Positions 39,310 through 46,944 of a DNA stretch of 53,922 nucleotides are shown here, in pieces. Source of the DNA: an uncultured Chthonomonadales bacterium (GTDB lineage: Bacteria; Armatimonadota; Chthonomonadetes; Chthonomonadales; CAJBBX01); assembly GCA_938005745.1 (NCBI GenBank), contig CALLMM010000013.1:1-53922 (forward strand). The letters run 5' to 3'. The position numbers were made by a program, and so were the translations under genes. The notes under the pieces were generated by a model that was given only the letters and a program-made list of their open reading frames with translations, made no database searches and was not told the DNA's origin. How positions within the stretch are numbered: the first letter of the stretch is position 1; each line of letters starts with the position of its first letter.

Positions 39310-41499
39310 TCACTCCCACTGAACCTCTACGAGGACGCCCTCGGGAACGTTTTCCCACTCCAGCAGCGCGGTCTGGCTCTGCGGATCCCAGGCGACCTGT
39401 ACGGCGTCCGGGGGGAGCGCGCCCACCTGCATGCGGGTCGGCGCGGAGGGAAGCGCGATGCGGGTCGCGGCGATTACTCCCTTCGGTCCGTCCGCATGGA
39501 AGCGCAGCCGCTTTCCCTGCACACGCGCCCCCAGCGTTCGGGCGGCGGAGGCGAGCACGCGGGGCTTTGTGCGGTCTACGCGCTCCATATCCAGCAGCAG
39601 CCAGCGCGTGCCGGGCTGGAGCGCGACTTCGGAGACCGGCTTCAGTTTCGGGTCGAACAGGTTGATGAACCGACCGCGAATCGTCTTTATCTCCTTCGTC
39701 TCGGTCTCGTCGAGTCCGGCGGCGATCACATAGGGACCCCGGCGCAGCAGCAGATAGTTCGTCTCTCGCCACGCCAGTTTAACGGCGCGGCAGCCCTCCT
39801 GCGCCAGCGACAGCACCATCTCCGCGCCCTCCGCGCGGCGGGTCAGGGCGGCGGGACTGATCCTGCGCCAGATCACCGCGCCCCTGCCGACCCGGCGCGT
39901 TCCCTCTTTCGTGACGTCGAGCAGTTCGCGCAGATGATCCATCGGTCCGGCATAGGCGCGCCCCTCGCTGTTCCACCACTCCCGCACCGCGTTGTAGGGG
40001 TCGGAGCCGTCATCCGCCAGGATCAGCGCGCCTCCTCCCCGCACCCACGCCGCCAGCCGGGCATGGATCTCCGGGTTCGGCGGCTTCTGTCCCTCATAAG
40101 TTAAGAAGAGCACCCGGTAGGGCTTCAGGTAGCCCGGCAGCCCGATATTCTCCATCTGCACCGGGTGCGCCGGAACGCCCGCTTTCAGAAGCGGCAGGGA
40201 CAGTCCGTAGAAGGAGCCTAAGTGCGGATCGCCCGGATGCGGGTCGCCGCGCTGGAACATCATCGTATCGGAGACCAGCACTCCGATCCCCTGCGTGCCG
40301 CAGTCCCAGGCGACCCGCGGCTGGTTCATGTCGTTCAGAACGTTGAAGACGGTCATCAACTCGGTCGCATATTCGGGCGAGATGCCGACCCGCTCCTCCG
40401 GTTCGCCCGGCTTGCGCTCGCGCGCCTCCTTCACCGGATAGCGTCCCAGAAACGGACGCTCGGGCCAGGGCGTGACCTCGTACCGCCAGACATCGTGCCA
40501 CAGCAGCGACGCGACAAGCGTGCACTCCCAGTTCGTGCGGTAGTCCCTCCAGCTATGGTTGGGATCGTCCTCGACCGGATCGTTCAGATAGTACATGCGG
40601 CGTCCGGTGGAGCGCACCAGGTTGTGCAGCACGCCGTACTCGAAGAAGGCGGTCTCAAAGGTACGCTCCCGCAGAACGCCGCGATAGAGGTTGGGGGTGC
40701 GCGCCGTGCCGGTCCAGACCTGCCCGATGTAGCCGTCGCAGCCGTTGAGCAGCACCAGGCTCTGCTCCGGACTGACGATGCGCCAGTGGGCGTAGTTGAT
40801 CATGCTGTGGGTCGGCACATAGCAGCGAATGTTCCTGCCCGTGCGGCGGTTGTAGTCCTGCACATAGTCAAAGACCTGCTGCAGGGCGCGGCGGTAGAGG
40901 AAATATTTCAGTTTCGAGGCGCGGTACTGCGCGTCCGGAGAGGAGTGCGGCGGTATCCACGGCTCCCGGTAGTACGCCTGCCACTCGCGCTGGAAGCTGC
41001 CGCTGTAGCCCGCCCGCACCCAGAACTCCGGCTCCTCCAGGTGCACCGCCTCCGCGCCGGCGTCAATGGCGCGCTGCACGCCGACGCACAGATACCTGCC
41101 GTAGGTCTCCGACGGAGCCACATAGGGAACGGTCGGGTGATGCAGGATCGGTCTGCCGTAGCGGTCGGTCTGCGCCTCGTCTTCATGGCTTCTGCCGTCC
41201 CACTTCCCGGAGAAGTAGTCCTGATACTCTCCCCATGCCACGCCGGTCATCAGGTGGATGATGTAGCCCTTCTCCCGCCATCCCTGCATGCGCTCGGCGA
41301 CGCTGCCGTTGATGCCGTAGACCATCGCCACATCGGACTTGATATCCACCTCCGGGCGGTAGGGACCGGCGGTCTGAAAGCTGGTGCGTTCCAGCCTCTG
41401 TTTCGGGTCGCGCACCTTCTCGCCTCCTTGCTGCGCCGCGATCGCGACGGTCAGCGCGATCCACAGGGTAACGTAAAGCGGCGTCTGCCATCGCGACAT
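39310..41499 (-). CDS. secreted glycoside hydrolase-like protein (GH42-like layout)
   Basis: The 729-residue protein starts with a signal peptide (about 1-22). A barrel-like region (about 45-390) contains AEAVHLEEPEFWVRAGY, whose paired Glu are candidates for a catalytic acid, and the ordered segments VLLNGCDGYIGQVW and YYLNDPVEDDPNHSW. A glutamine-amidotransferase-like region (about 400-540) follows with YRVLFLTYEGQKPPNPEIH and GGALILADDGSDPYN, like the trimerisation domain of GH42 enzymes. The last 190 residues look like beta-sandwich. The family is not certain. It lies between the URO-D-like gene (31-base gap) and the beta-galactosidase (120-base gap), so it probably acts outside the cytoplasm on the same glycan. 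Confidence 0.72.
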   Translation of the reverse strand: MSRWQTPLYVTLWIALTVAIAAQQGGEKVRDPKQRLERTSFQTAGPYRPEVDIKSDVAMVYGINGSVAERMQGWREKGYIIHLMTGVAWGEYQDYFSGKWDGRSHEDEAQTDRYGRPILHHPTVPYVAPSETYGRYLCVGVQRAIDAGAEAVHLEEPEFWVRAGYSGSFQREWQAYYREPWIPPHSSPDAQYRASKLKYFLYRRALQQVFDYVQDYNRRTGRNIRCYVPTHSMINYAHWRIVSPEQSLVLLNGCDGYIGQVWTGTARTPNLYRGVLRERTFETAFFEYGVLHNLVRSTGRRMYYLNDPVEDDPNHSWRDYRTNWECTLVASLLWHDVWRYEVTPWPERPFLGRYPVKEARERKPGEPEERVGISPEYATELMTVFNVLNDMNQPRVAWDCGTQGIGVLVSDTMMFQRGDPHPGDPHLGSFYGLSLPLLKAGVPAHPVQMENIGLPGYLKPYRVLFLTYEGQKPPNPEIHARLAAWVRGGGALILADDGSDPYNAVREWWNSEGRAYAGPMDHLRELLDVTKEGTRRVGRGAVIWRRISPAALTRRAEGAEMVLSLAQEGCRAVKLAWRETNYLLLRRGPYVIAAGLDETETKEIKTIRGRFINLFDPKLKPVSEVALQPGTRWLLLDMERVDRTKPRVLASAARTLGARVQGKRLRFHADGPKGVIAATRIALPSAPTRMQVGALPPDAVQVAWDPQSQTALLEWENVPEGVLVEVQWE

Positions 41500-41530
41500 C
41501 GGGTCACTCCTCTCTGCGGGGGGCTGCGCG

Positions 41531-42766
41531 TCAGGCGCAGGCGACCTCCATCGCGATCTGCGACCAGACGGTCAGTCGCTCCGGTTCGTAGCGCACGGTG
41601 CTGATATCTTTCAGGATCATCTCCAGCGGACAGCCGTGCTCCTCGCACGCCCGGCGCGTGCGCTCCAGATCGGCGCGCACCTCCGCGGGGCTGAACTCAT
41701 CCCATGCCAGAAACGCCGGGTTGGGTTTGCGGGAGTAGACGAAGTCGCTCCCGATCTCCTTCGCGCCCTTTTCCACATTGACCCAGGGACTCATCGAGAC
41801 CTTGCGGACGTTGGGGATCATGCGCACCTGCTTCATCTTGCCGTCGAGCGGATCGCAGCAGCCGTAGTAGACCAGCCCGAACCGCTCACAGATCCGGCTG
41901 GCGTACCGGACCTCAAACTCCTCGAACATCTTCGGCGACACGGTGGAGAACATCTGCGCCAGACCGAACATCCAGCGGTCTCTGGTGCGCGGCTTATCCG
42001 GATTGTAGCCGGGGGCTGGCAGCTCGTCGGTATACGCCCCAGTGCAGTGGATCAGGCTCTGCGGACCGCACAGAAGCCCCTGCTCCTCCAGTTGATCCAG
42101 CATGCTCAGATAGCCTTCGGTCATGCGCCCGACCAGCCCGTGCATCAGCTGCGGTTTGTCCACAAGGGCGTAGAGCGCGTTCTGCACCCCCATCCAGGTG
42201 CTGATCGGGTCCCACAGGGAGAGATAGGGGTCCAGCCCTTCGGGACGCACCTCCAGAATGCCGTCGAAAAGCTCTCCCGCCACCTCCAGCCGGCGGCAGG
42301 TCTCCGCCGGATCGTGGCTGATCCGGGGCGTCTTCACCTTCTCCAGGTCCGCCTCCGTCTCAAACTGGTTGATGAACATATGCCCCACCACCGCGTTCGT
42401 GGGGTCGGTTACCGCCGTGTCCTCCTGCACCTGTACCCCGAAGCCGGTGTTATGGATCGCCTTCGGAACCCGGATAAACGGCTCCACCACCATGTCTACC
42501 GGGAACCGCTTCCACTGGAAGAGGATCCGCCGCAGCGTATCCTCATAGCCCCGGCACTCCGGATCCGTGCAGCGCAGGGTCAGCTCGTCGTTGACGTTCA
42601 TCTCGTTCCAGCAGACCTGGTCTATCATCACCATCGGGCGGACGGGCTTCAGTCCGTTCAGACGTCGCCAGAGCTGCCGCTTCTCTTCCTGCACCGGCAG
42701 CGCGGCGATCTCCGCCACCTGCGCCGCCAGGTCTCTGATGATCGCTGCGTCTTCCCGTCGTATCAT
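41531..42766 (-). CDS. uroporphyrinogen decarboxylase (URO-D) superfamily protein, likely not a heme enzyme
   Basis: The 411-residue protein has the URO-D/methyltransferase barrel style with MVMIDQVCWNEMN, RVPKAIHNTGFG, SLWDPISTWMG and a C-terminal CPLEMILKDISTVRYEPERL. The heme-pathway signature of true HemE is not seen. Cysteines in SLIHCTGAY and YYGCCDPLDGKM could bind a metal, as in corrinoid or zinc methyltransferases, but this is tentative. AGGAGG lies eight bases before ATG 42766; upstream codons belong to a repeat element and are not coding. It leads a minus-strand operon with two glycosidases, so a role in sugar demethylation or other one-carbon chemistry on glycans is an inference from context. 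Confidence 0.82.
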   Translation of the reverse strand: MIRREDAAIIRDLAAQVAEIAALPVQEEKRQLWRRLNGLKPVRPMVMIDQVCWNEMNVNDELTLRCTDPECRGYEDTLRRILFQWKRFPVDMVVEPFIRVPKAIHNTGFGVQVQEDTAVTDPTNAVVGHMFINQFETEADLEKVKTPRISHDPAETCRRLEVAGELFDGILEVRPEGLDPYLSLWDPISTWMGVQNALYALVDKPQLMHGLVGRMTEGYLSMLDQLEEQGLLCGPQSLIHCTGAYTDELPAPGYNPDKPRTRDRWMFGLAQMFSTVSPKMFEEFEVRYASRICERFGLVYYGCCDPLDGKMKQVRMIPNVRKVSMSPWVNVEKGAKEIGSDFVYSRKPNPAFLAWDEFSPAEVRADLERTRRACEEHGCPLEMILKDISTVRYEPERLTVWSQIAMEVACA

Positions 42767-42908
42767 GCTGCTTCCTCCTGAGGCGCTTCCCGCGCAGAGT
42801 ATGCGGCGAGCCAGCCTCACTGTCGTATTTCGCCGCGCAGAGAAAAACTCCCTATTGCGATTACAGCGATGAACTTGAGTCCATCGCTGTATTTCTCGCG
42901 GTCGGTTG

Positions 42909-43055
42909 GAGATTGCTTCGGTCGCTGCGCTCCCTCGCAATGACAGGGAAGGAAGGGCTGACGCCTCCTCCGCAATGACAGACCGAGACGCTCGACCACC
43001 GCAGTTACGCGCAGCCCGTCCCCACACTGTCATTGCGAGCGAAGCGAAGCAATCT
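42909..43055. mobile_element. MITE-like element, copy B, with terminal inverted repeats
   Basis: The left end GAGATTGCTTCGGTCGCTGC leads into GCTCCCTCGCAATGACA (42909-42944). A partial inner unit (CCTCCTCCGCAATGACA) ends at 42980. The right end TGTCATTGCGAGCGAAGCGA followed by AGCAATCT (43028-43055) is the inverted copy. The spacer contains CGCAGTTACGCGCAGCCCGT, whose complement is nearly the same as a stretch in copy C. It carries no gene and sits between the URO-D-like gene and tRNA-Lys. Confidence 0.85.
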
Positions 43056-43071
43056 TTCCAGCATGCGGCAT

Positions 43072-43102
43072 AAAAAAGAGCGACAGGCGTTACCCTGTCG
43101 CT
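43072..43102 (-). terminator. Rho-independent terminator of tRNA-Lys
   Basis: On the minus strand AGCGACAGG (43094-43102) and CCTGTCGCT (43079-43087) form a nine-base stem around GTAACG, followed by CTTTTTT. It lies 15 bases after the tRNA. Confidence 0.94.
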
Positions 43103-43117
43103 GTGGAGGTGTGTGGA

Positions 43118-43190
<73 letters not shown>

Positions 43191-43204
43191 GGCTGCGGCA
43201 CAAT

Positions 43205-43233
43205 AGTATACCTTCATTCCGACAAATTGACAA
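43205..43233 (-). promoter_or_regulatory. promoter of tRNA-Lys
   Basis: On the minus strand TTGTCA (43228-43233) and TATACT (43205-43210) are 17 bases apart. The -10 lies 14 bases before the mature tRNA 5' end. Confidence 0.85.
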
Positions 43234-43287
43234 GGCTTTACCGCAACCTTTTCGTCGAGACTGCATCCCTTCTCCCGCGCAGGCGCG

Positions 43288-44340
43288 CTATTTCGGGATG
43301 AAGTAGAAGGCGAAGGCGAGGATCAGGTAGACCGCCAGAAGCTGCGCGCCCTCCAGCCAGTTGCACTGCCCGTCGCGGGCGATGAAGGCGGCGATCAGCG
43401 CGGAGAAGCCGACCGCGATCAGCTCAAAGTCGTTGAAGACAAAGCTCATCGGGTGACCGAGGGGGATGCTCAGAAAGACCAGCAGCGGGGCGACAAACAG
43501 CGCGATCTGCGTAGAGGAGCTGATGCAGATATTCAGGGAGATGTCCATCTTGTTCTTCACGGCGAAGACCACCGCCGAGGCGTGCTCCGCCGCATTGCCG
43601 ATGATTGGTAGGACGATGACGCCCACGAACATCTCGCTCATTCCCAGCGTCGCCACCGCCGGCTCGAGGCTGTGGACCAGTATTTCGCTCTCCCACGCCA
43701 CAAACGCCGTCGCCGCGCCCAGCGTCAGATAGGCGGTTGTCCGGCTCCAGCGCGGGGGATGGTGGTCCTCCTCCGCGCTTTTGAACATATCCTGATGCGT
43801 CTTCAGAGAGAACCAGAGGCTCGCCAGGTAGAGGAGTATCAGCAAGCCGGAGACCCACAGACTGAGGTTCAGGACATCGCCTCCGTTCGTCTGCTGCGGC
43901 ATCAGGTGCACGAAGAGGGAGGGCGTATACATGGCGATCACCGCCAGGATCATCATGACGGTGTGCACTCCGGCGACATCCGCGTTGAACCGCTGAATCT
44001 TGAACTTCAGTCCGCCTAGAAAGACCGACAGCCCCAGCACCAGCAGGATGTTGCCGATAATCGAGCCGGTGAGGGAGGCGAGCACCAGCTCCAGTTTTCC
44101 GGCGCGGACAGCGATCAGGGTGATAATCAGCTCCGCCGCGTTGCCGAAGGTGGCGTTGAGCAGTCCGCCGATGGAGGAGCCGAACCGTTTTGCCAGCTCT
44201 TCGGTCGCCATCCCCATGAAGCCGGCGAGCGGGACGATGGCGAGGGCGGAGGTGAGGAATACCCAGACCGGGTTGATGTGCAGAAAATGGAGGAGGATGC
44301 TCAGGGGGACAAACGCCAGCAGAGGAGCTAGCCACTTCAT
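43288..44340 (-). CDS. cax: calcium/proton (cation) exchanger, CaCA/Cax family
   Basis: The 350-residue inner-membrane protein has eleven or so hydrophobic segments. The two inverted alpha-repeat signatures are LLNATFGNAAELIITLIA (first half) and VLPIIGNAAEHASAVVFA (second half), each with the GNAAE cation-binding motif. A short acidic/His loop between the halves contains AEEDHHPP. Such proteins expel Ca2+ in exchange for protons. A GAGG site precedes the ATG. The gene lies downstream of the barrel protein gene on the same strand but is separated by a strong hairpin, so it may be transcribed on its own. Confidence 0.96.
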   Translation of the reverse strand: MKWLAPLLAFVPLSILLHFLHINPVWVFLTSALAIVPLAGFMGMATEELAKRFGSSIGGLLNATFGNAAELIITLIAVRAGKLELVLASLTGSIIGNILLVLGLSVFLGGLKFKIQRFNADVAGVHTVMMILAVIAMYTPSLFVHLMPQQTNGGDVLNLSLWVSGLLILLYLASLWFSLKTHQDMFKSAEEDHHPPRWSRTTAYLTLGAATAFVAWESEILVHSLEPAVATLGMSEMFVGVIVLPIIGNAAEHASAVVFAVKNKMDISLNICISSSTQIALFVAPLLVFLSIPLGHPMSFVFNDFELIAVGFSALIAAFIARDGQCNWLEGAQLLAVYLILAFAFYFIPK

Positions 44341-44374
44341 AGGCGCCTCATCGGTTCAAGGGAAGGTAGGAGAA

Positions 44375-44407
44375 GAAGCCCCCGGAAGTCCGGGGGCTTC
44401 TACGGGC
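44375..44407 (+). terminator. hairpin with T run in the plus direction between two minus-strand genes
   Basis: GAAGCCCCCGG (44375-44385) pairs perfectly with 44390-44400 across AAGT. On the plus strand TACGGGCTTTTTT follows, a U tract seven bases off the stem. On the minus strand, the strand of both flanking genes, no U tract follows the stem. It may still end the barrel gene transcript or stop antisense transcription. Confidence 0.6.
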
Positions 44408-44543
44408 TTTTTTGCATGGCGCGGCATTGCCGGGCGCACGCAGCAGTTGGGAAGGCTGAGCCGTCTCCCGGATGTCCAGCCGGATCGCGCCGTCCTATTC
44501 CTGGTTCCGGTTAAGCGCGGTCAGGCTGTCCGTTCCGCCCGGA

Positions 44544-45107
44544 CTACAGGCGGTATCCGAAGTAGAGACGCATTCCTTCCGGCGTGCCGATGACGCTGCC
44601 GTGCTTGCCAAACCACTCGTAGCGCCCCTCAATGTACATCTTGTCGTTGAGGTTCGCGCCCAGAATGAGACCCGCGCCGAGGCGCGTGATCGTCGGCTGC
44701 TTCTCCGCGGTTCCGGTGGTGCCAAAGGTCGCCGCGGTGATGCAGAAGCCGGCGAAGGGGCGAATGCCGTTCGCCTGCTCGAAGGTGTAGACCTGGTTGA
44801 TGGCGACCGGGATGTTGCGGAAGACGCCGGTCTTGCGCTCGGAATAGTGGAAGTCCACGGAGAGGCTGGTGCTCCAGTTCTCGCCCGTGAACGCCTTCGG
44901 AATGAAGGGCACTTCATACTGAAGTCCGCCGCCGAACGCGGCGTAGTCGGTAATGGTGCGGATGCCGTCGCGCTGCGGGCGGAAGAACCCGAGGCGCAGG
45001 CTGAGACCCTTCAGCGGGTCGGCCTGAACGCTGCTCGGCATTCCGAACAGCGCCACCGCAACCAGTACGAGCGCGGCGCGCCAGAGGCTTGCCTTGAGCA
45101 CGCTCAT
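44544..45107 (-). CDS. probable outer-membrane beta-barrel protein
   Basis: The 187-residue protein has a signal peptide (MSVLKASLWRAALVLVAVAL start; cleavage after VQA, about residue 29). The mature part has alternating hydrophobic/polar strands with many Gly, Tyr and Phe, such as GLSLRLGFFRP, LGAGLILGANLNDKMYIEGRY and the end GMRLYFGYRL. The size and pattern suggest an eight-stranded barrel of the OmpA/OmpW size class. The name of the family is not certain. ATG 45107 has AAAGGAG eight bases upstream, which decides the start over the longer frame from 45140. Function unknown. It is evidence for an outer membrane. Confidence 0.82.
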   Translation of the reverse strand: MSVLKASLWRAALVLVAVALFGMPSSVQADPLKGLSLRLGFFRPQRDGIRTITDYAAFGGGLQYEVPFIPKAFTGENWSTSLSVDFHYSERKTGVFRNIPVAINQVYTFEQANGIRPFAGFCITAATFGTTGTAEKQPTITRLGAGLILGANLNDKMYIEGRYEWFGKHGSVIGTPEGMRLYFGYRL

Positions 45108-45129
45108 TGTTGTTGCTCCTTTCTCAGAG

Positions 45130-45140
45130 TTGAGTCTCAA
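45130..45140. promoter_or_regulatory. perfect 11-base palindrome upstream of barrel gene
   Basis: TTGAGTCTCAA lies 23 bases before the ATG, next to the ribosome site. It could be an operator half-site pair or a small hairpin in the leader; chance is also possible. Confidence 0.25.
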
Positions 45141-45343
45141 TTGTGCGTCTTGCTCTGTGTCTGACGTGTTGACGACAAAAGAGCGAACACGGGCTGCCGA
45201 TATAGTCGCTGAACAGGGACAGCGAACCGTGCAGCCGCCAGCAACGCAAAAGATGGATGGAGGAGCAGATTACCACCTCTTACATATCTATTCTTGCACA
45301 TTCATCGGGTTTCCTGTACCTTCCCGGAAAAATTGCCGGGATT

Positions 45344-45559
45344 TTACCGCGAAGGACAGGGGCGAGAGGCAGAGACGACCTTCGCCGGCGCGTCGCTGCG
45401 CCGGTCCGCCCAGATTATCGCCGGGCTGGCATACTTGCGCGCTCGGACCGCCATCCACCACGCCTCCTCTCGCAGTATCTCCTCCGCCACATGCGCCAGC
45501 AGTTCGGGATGGGTCACCGTCCAGCGCGCCGTCTCCTGCCCTGACGATCGCACGATCAT
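45344..45559 (-). CDS. small protein of unknown function downstream of MFS transporter
   Basis: This 71-residue protein has no family that I recognise. It is rich in Ala, Arg and Trp (EEAWWMAVRARKYAS) and has no membrane helix or signal peptide. The middle (PELLAHVAEEILREEAWWMA) is probably helical and the tail is basic. I accept it because AAGGAG lies nine bases before its ATG and because it follows the transporter gene by only 33 bases on the same strand. It could be a real small regulator or a decayed remnant. Confidence 0.55.
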   Translation of the reverse strand: MIVRSSGQETARWTVTHPELLAHVAEEILREEAWWMAVRARKYASPAIIWADRRSDAPAKVVSASRPCPSR

Positions 45560-45592
45560 CGCTCTGCTCTCCTTATGGGATGTTTCCCCCGA

Positions 45593-46870
45593 TCAAGAAC
45601 GGGTGCGGCGATCTCCCGTGACAGATTCTTCGACGCTTCTCACGCCGGCGGCTGCGCCTCCTGTCTCCTCCTGCGGCGCGGGAGGAGGCAGGCGCAGGGA
45701 GGCGAGCAGCCCAAGCAGCAGCGCGACGCCTCCTGCCCAGAAGGGCGCGCGCAGACTCCACAGCGTCAGCGCAGACCCGGATACCGGTCCCAGAAACCAG
45801 GAGATCTGCTGCGGCAGCAGGCTGAGGGTTAAAATGGTAGAGCGGCGGTCGCGGGGCGCATACAGCGCCAGCAGCACCATCGCCAGCGCGCCGATCCCTC
45901 CCACGCACATCCCCTGCGCGGCGCGCCAGGCTCCCACCTGCCAGACTTCCGCGGAGAGCGCAAGCCCGAACATGGTGATCGCGACCGCCAGCGCGCACAG
46001 ACGCAGCGTCGGCAGATGTCCGAAACGATCCCCGATACGCCCCCAGAAGGGCGTCGAGATCGCCATCGTGATCCCCGCCGCCGTCAGCACCTTCCCGATG
46101 GTCGGCGCAAGCCGGGGCGCCGGTCCGGCATAGAGCGTCTCCACCAGAATCGGCGTGTAGGGCATCGTCATGCTGATTCCGAACGCCAGCAGGAAGACCA
46201 CGCCGAACAGAGAGCGCACCGCCGGCGTCCCGACGATCGCCCGCAGCGATTCGCGCACCCCCGCCAGCGCGCTCTGCTCCCGTACCGGCGGACGCGCCTC
46301 CTCCCGCAGAAAGAGCGCCAGCGCCACGGCGACCAACGCCGTCAGCAGCGCGTCTATCAGCAGCAGCGTCCGAATCCCCGACATCTGCACCAGCAGACCG
46401 CCCAGATAGGGACCTGCCGCCATCCCGATCGGCGATCCCGCGCTGATAACCGCGACCGCCAGCCCCAGCTTCTCGCGGGGGGTGATCTCCGCCTGCACCG
46501 CCATCATCACGCCGGTATTGCCCAGCACCAGCCCGCTGAGAAACCGCGCAAACGCCAGCATCCAGACGTTGGGGCTGACCGCCGCCAGCCCGAACATCAG
46601 CGCGCCGAACACGCTGCTGCGGATGATGATGAGCTTGCGCCCGTAGCGGTCCGACCAGACGCCCCAGAACGGCAGCAGCGGCAGACCGATGATAAAGCCC
46701 AGCGCGGAGAGAATGCCCGTCCACGAAGGGATGGAGTCCGGCGGAACCTGCAGCTCCTTCAGAAACAGGGGGGTAAAGGCGGACAGATGACCGAAAGCGA
46801 GCGACTCGACCAGCCCGGTCAGCGCAAAGAGCAGGATCGTGGTCCGCCAGTGGTTGCGGTGCGCTGTCAT
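45593..46870 (-). CDS. major facilitator superfamily transporter
   Basis: The 425-residue protein has twelve hydrophobic segments and the MFS loop 2-3 motif GVWSDRYGRKLIII, with the related loop 8-9 motif GRIGDRFGHLPTLR. The loop 4-5 region reads ARFLSGLVLGNTGV, as in drug-efflux MFS proteins of the DHA1 type. The substrate is unknown; efflux of a drug or sugar is plausible. ATG 46870 is the likely start; nine more codons are open but pass over the -10 box (TATACT). The ribosome site is weak. It is followed by a 71-residue unknown gene. Confidence 0.93.
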   Translation of the reverse strand: MTAHRNHWRTTILLFALTGLVESLAFGHLSAFTPLFLKELQVPPDSIPSWTGILSALGFIIGLPLLPFWGVWSDRYGRKLIIIRSSVFGALMFGLAAVSPNVWMLAFARFLSGLVLGNTGVMMAVQAEITPREKLGLAVAVISAGSPIGMAAGPYLGGLLVQMSGIRTLLLIDALLTALVAVALALFLREEARPPVREQSALAGVRESLRAIVGTPAVRSLFGVVFLLAFGISMTMPYTPILVETLYAGPAPRLAPTIGKVLTAAGITMAISTPFWGRIGDRFGHLPTLRLCALAVAITMFGLALSAEVWQVGAWRAAQGMCVGGIGALAMVLLALYAPRDRRSTILTLSLLPQQISWFLGPVSGSALTLWSLRAPFWAGGVALLLGLLASLRLPPPAPQEETGGAAAGVRSVEESVTGDRRTRS

Positions 46871-46879
46871 TTCACTGGC

Positions 46880-46885
46880 AGTATA
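46880..46885 (-). promoter_or_regulatory. -10 box directly upstream of MFS gene
   Basis: TATACT on the minus strand ends only nine bases before the ATG at 46870, so the transcript would start almost at the start codon. No good -35 is visible. The terminator of the preceding gene ends just before it. Confidence 0.4.
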
Positions 46886-46894
46886 CCCGCTCTG

Positions 46895-46935
46895 CAAAAA
46901 ATACGCCGGAGGATTCCTTCTCGAATCCTCCGGCG
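46895..46935 (-). terminator. Rho-independent terminator after propeller-phosphoesterase gene
   Basis: On the minus strand CGCCGGAGGATTC (46923-46935) pairs perfectly with 46904-46916 and is followed by TATTTTTT. The 13-base stem is the longest found here. Confidence 0.93.
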
Positions 46936-46944
46936 GCGGACGGG

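Noticed and set aside
41531..42766. Annotation as heme-pathway HemE
   Set aside because: The protein keeps only the general barrel style and lies in a glycosidase operon; the usual HemE active-site motif was not seen.
42767..43033. N-terminal extension of the URO-D-like protein to 43033
   Set aside because: The codons overlap the MITE-like element (SLRGSAATEAIS-like peptide), and a perfect ribosome site precedes ATG 42766.
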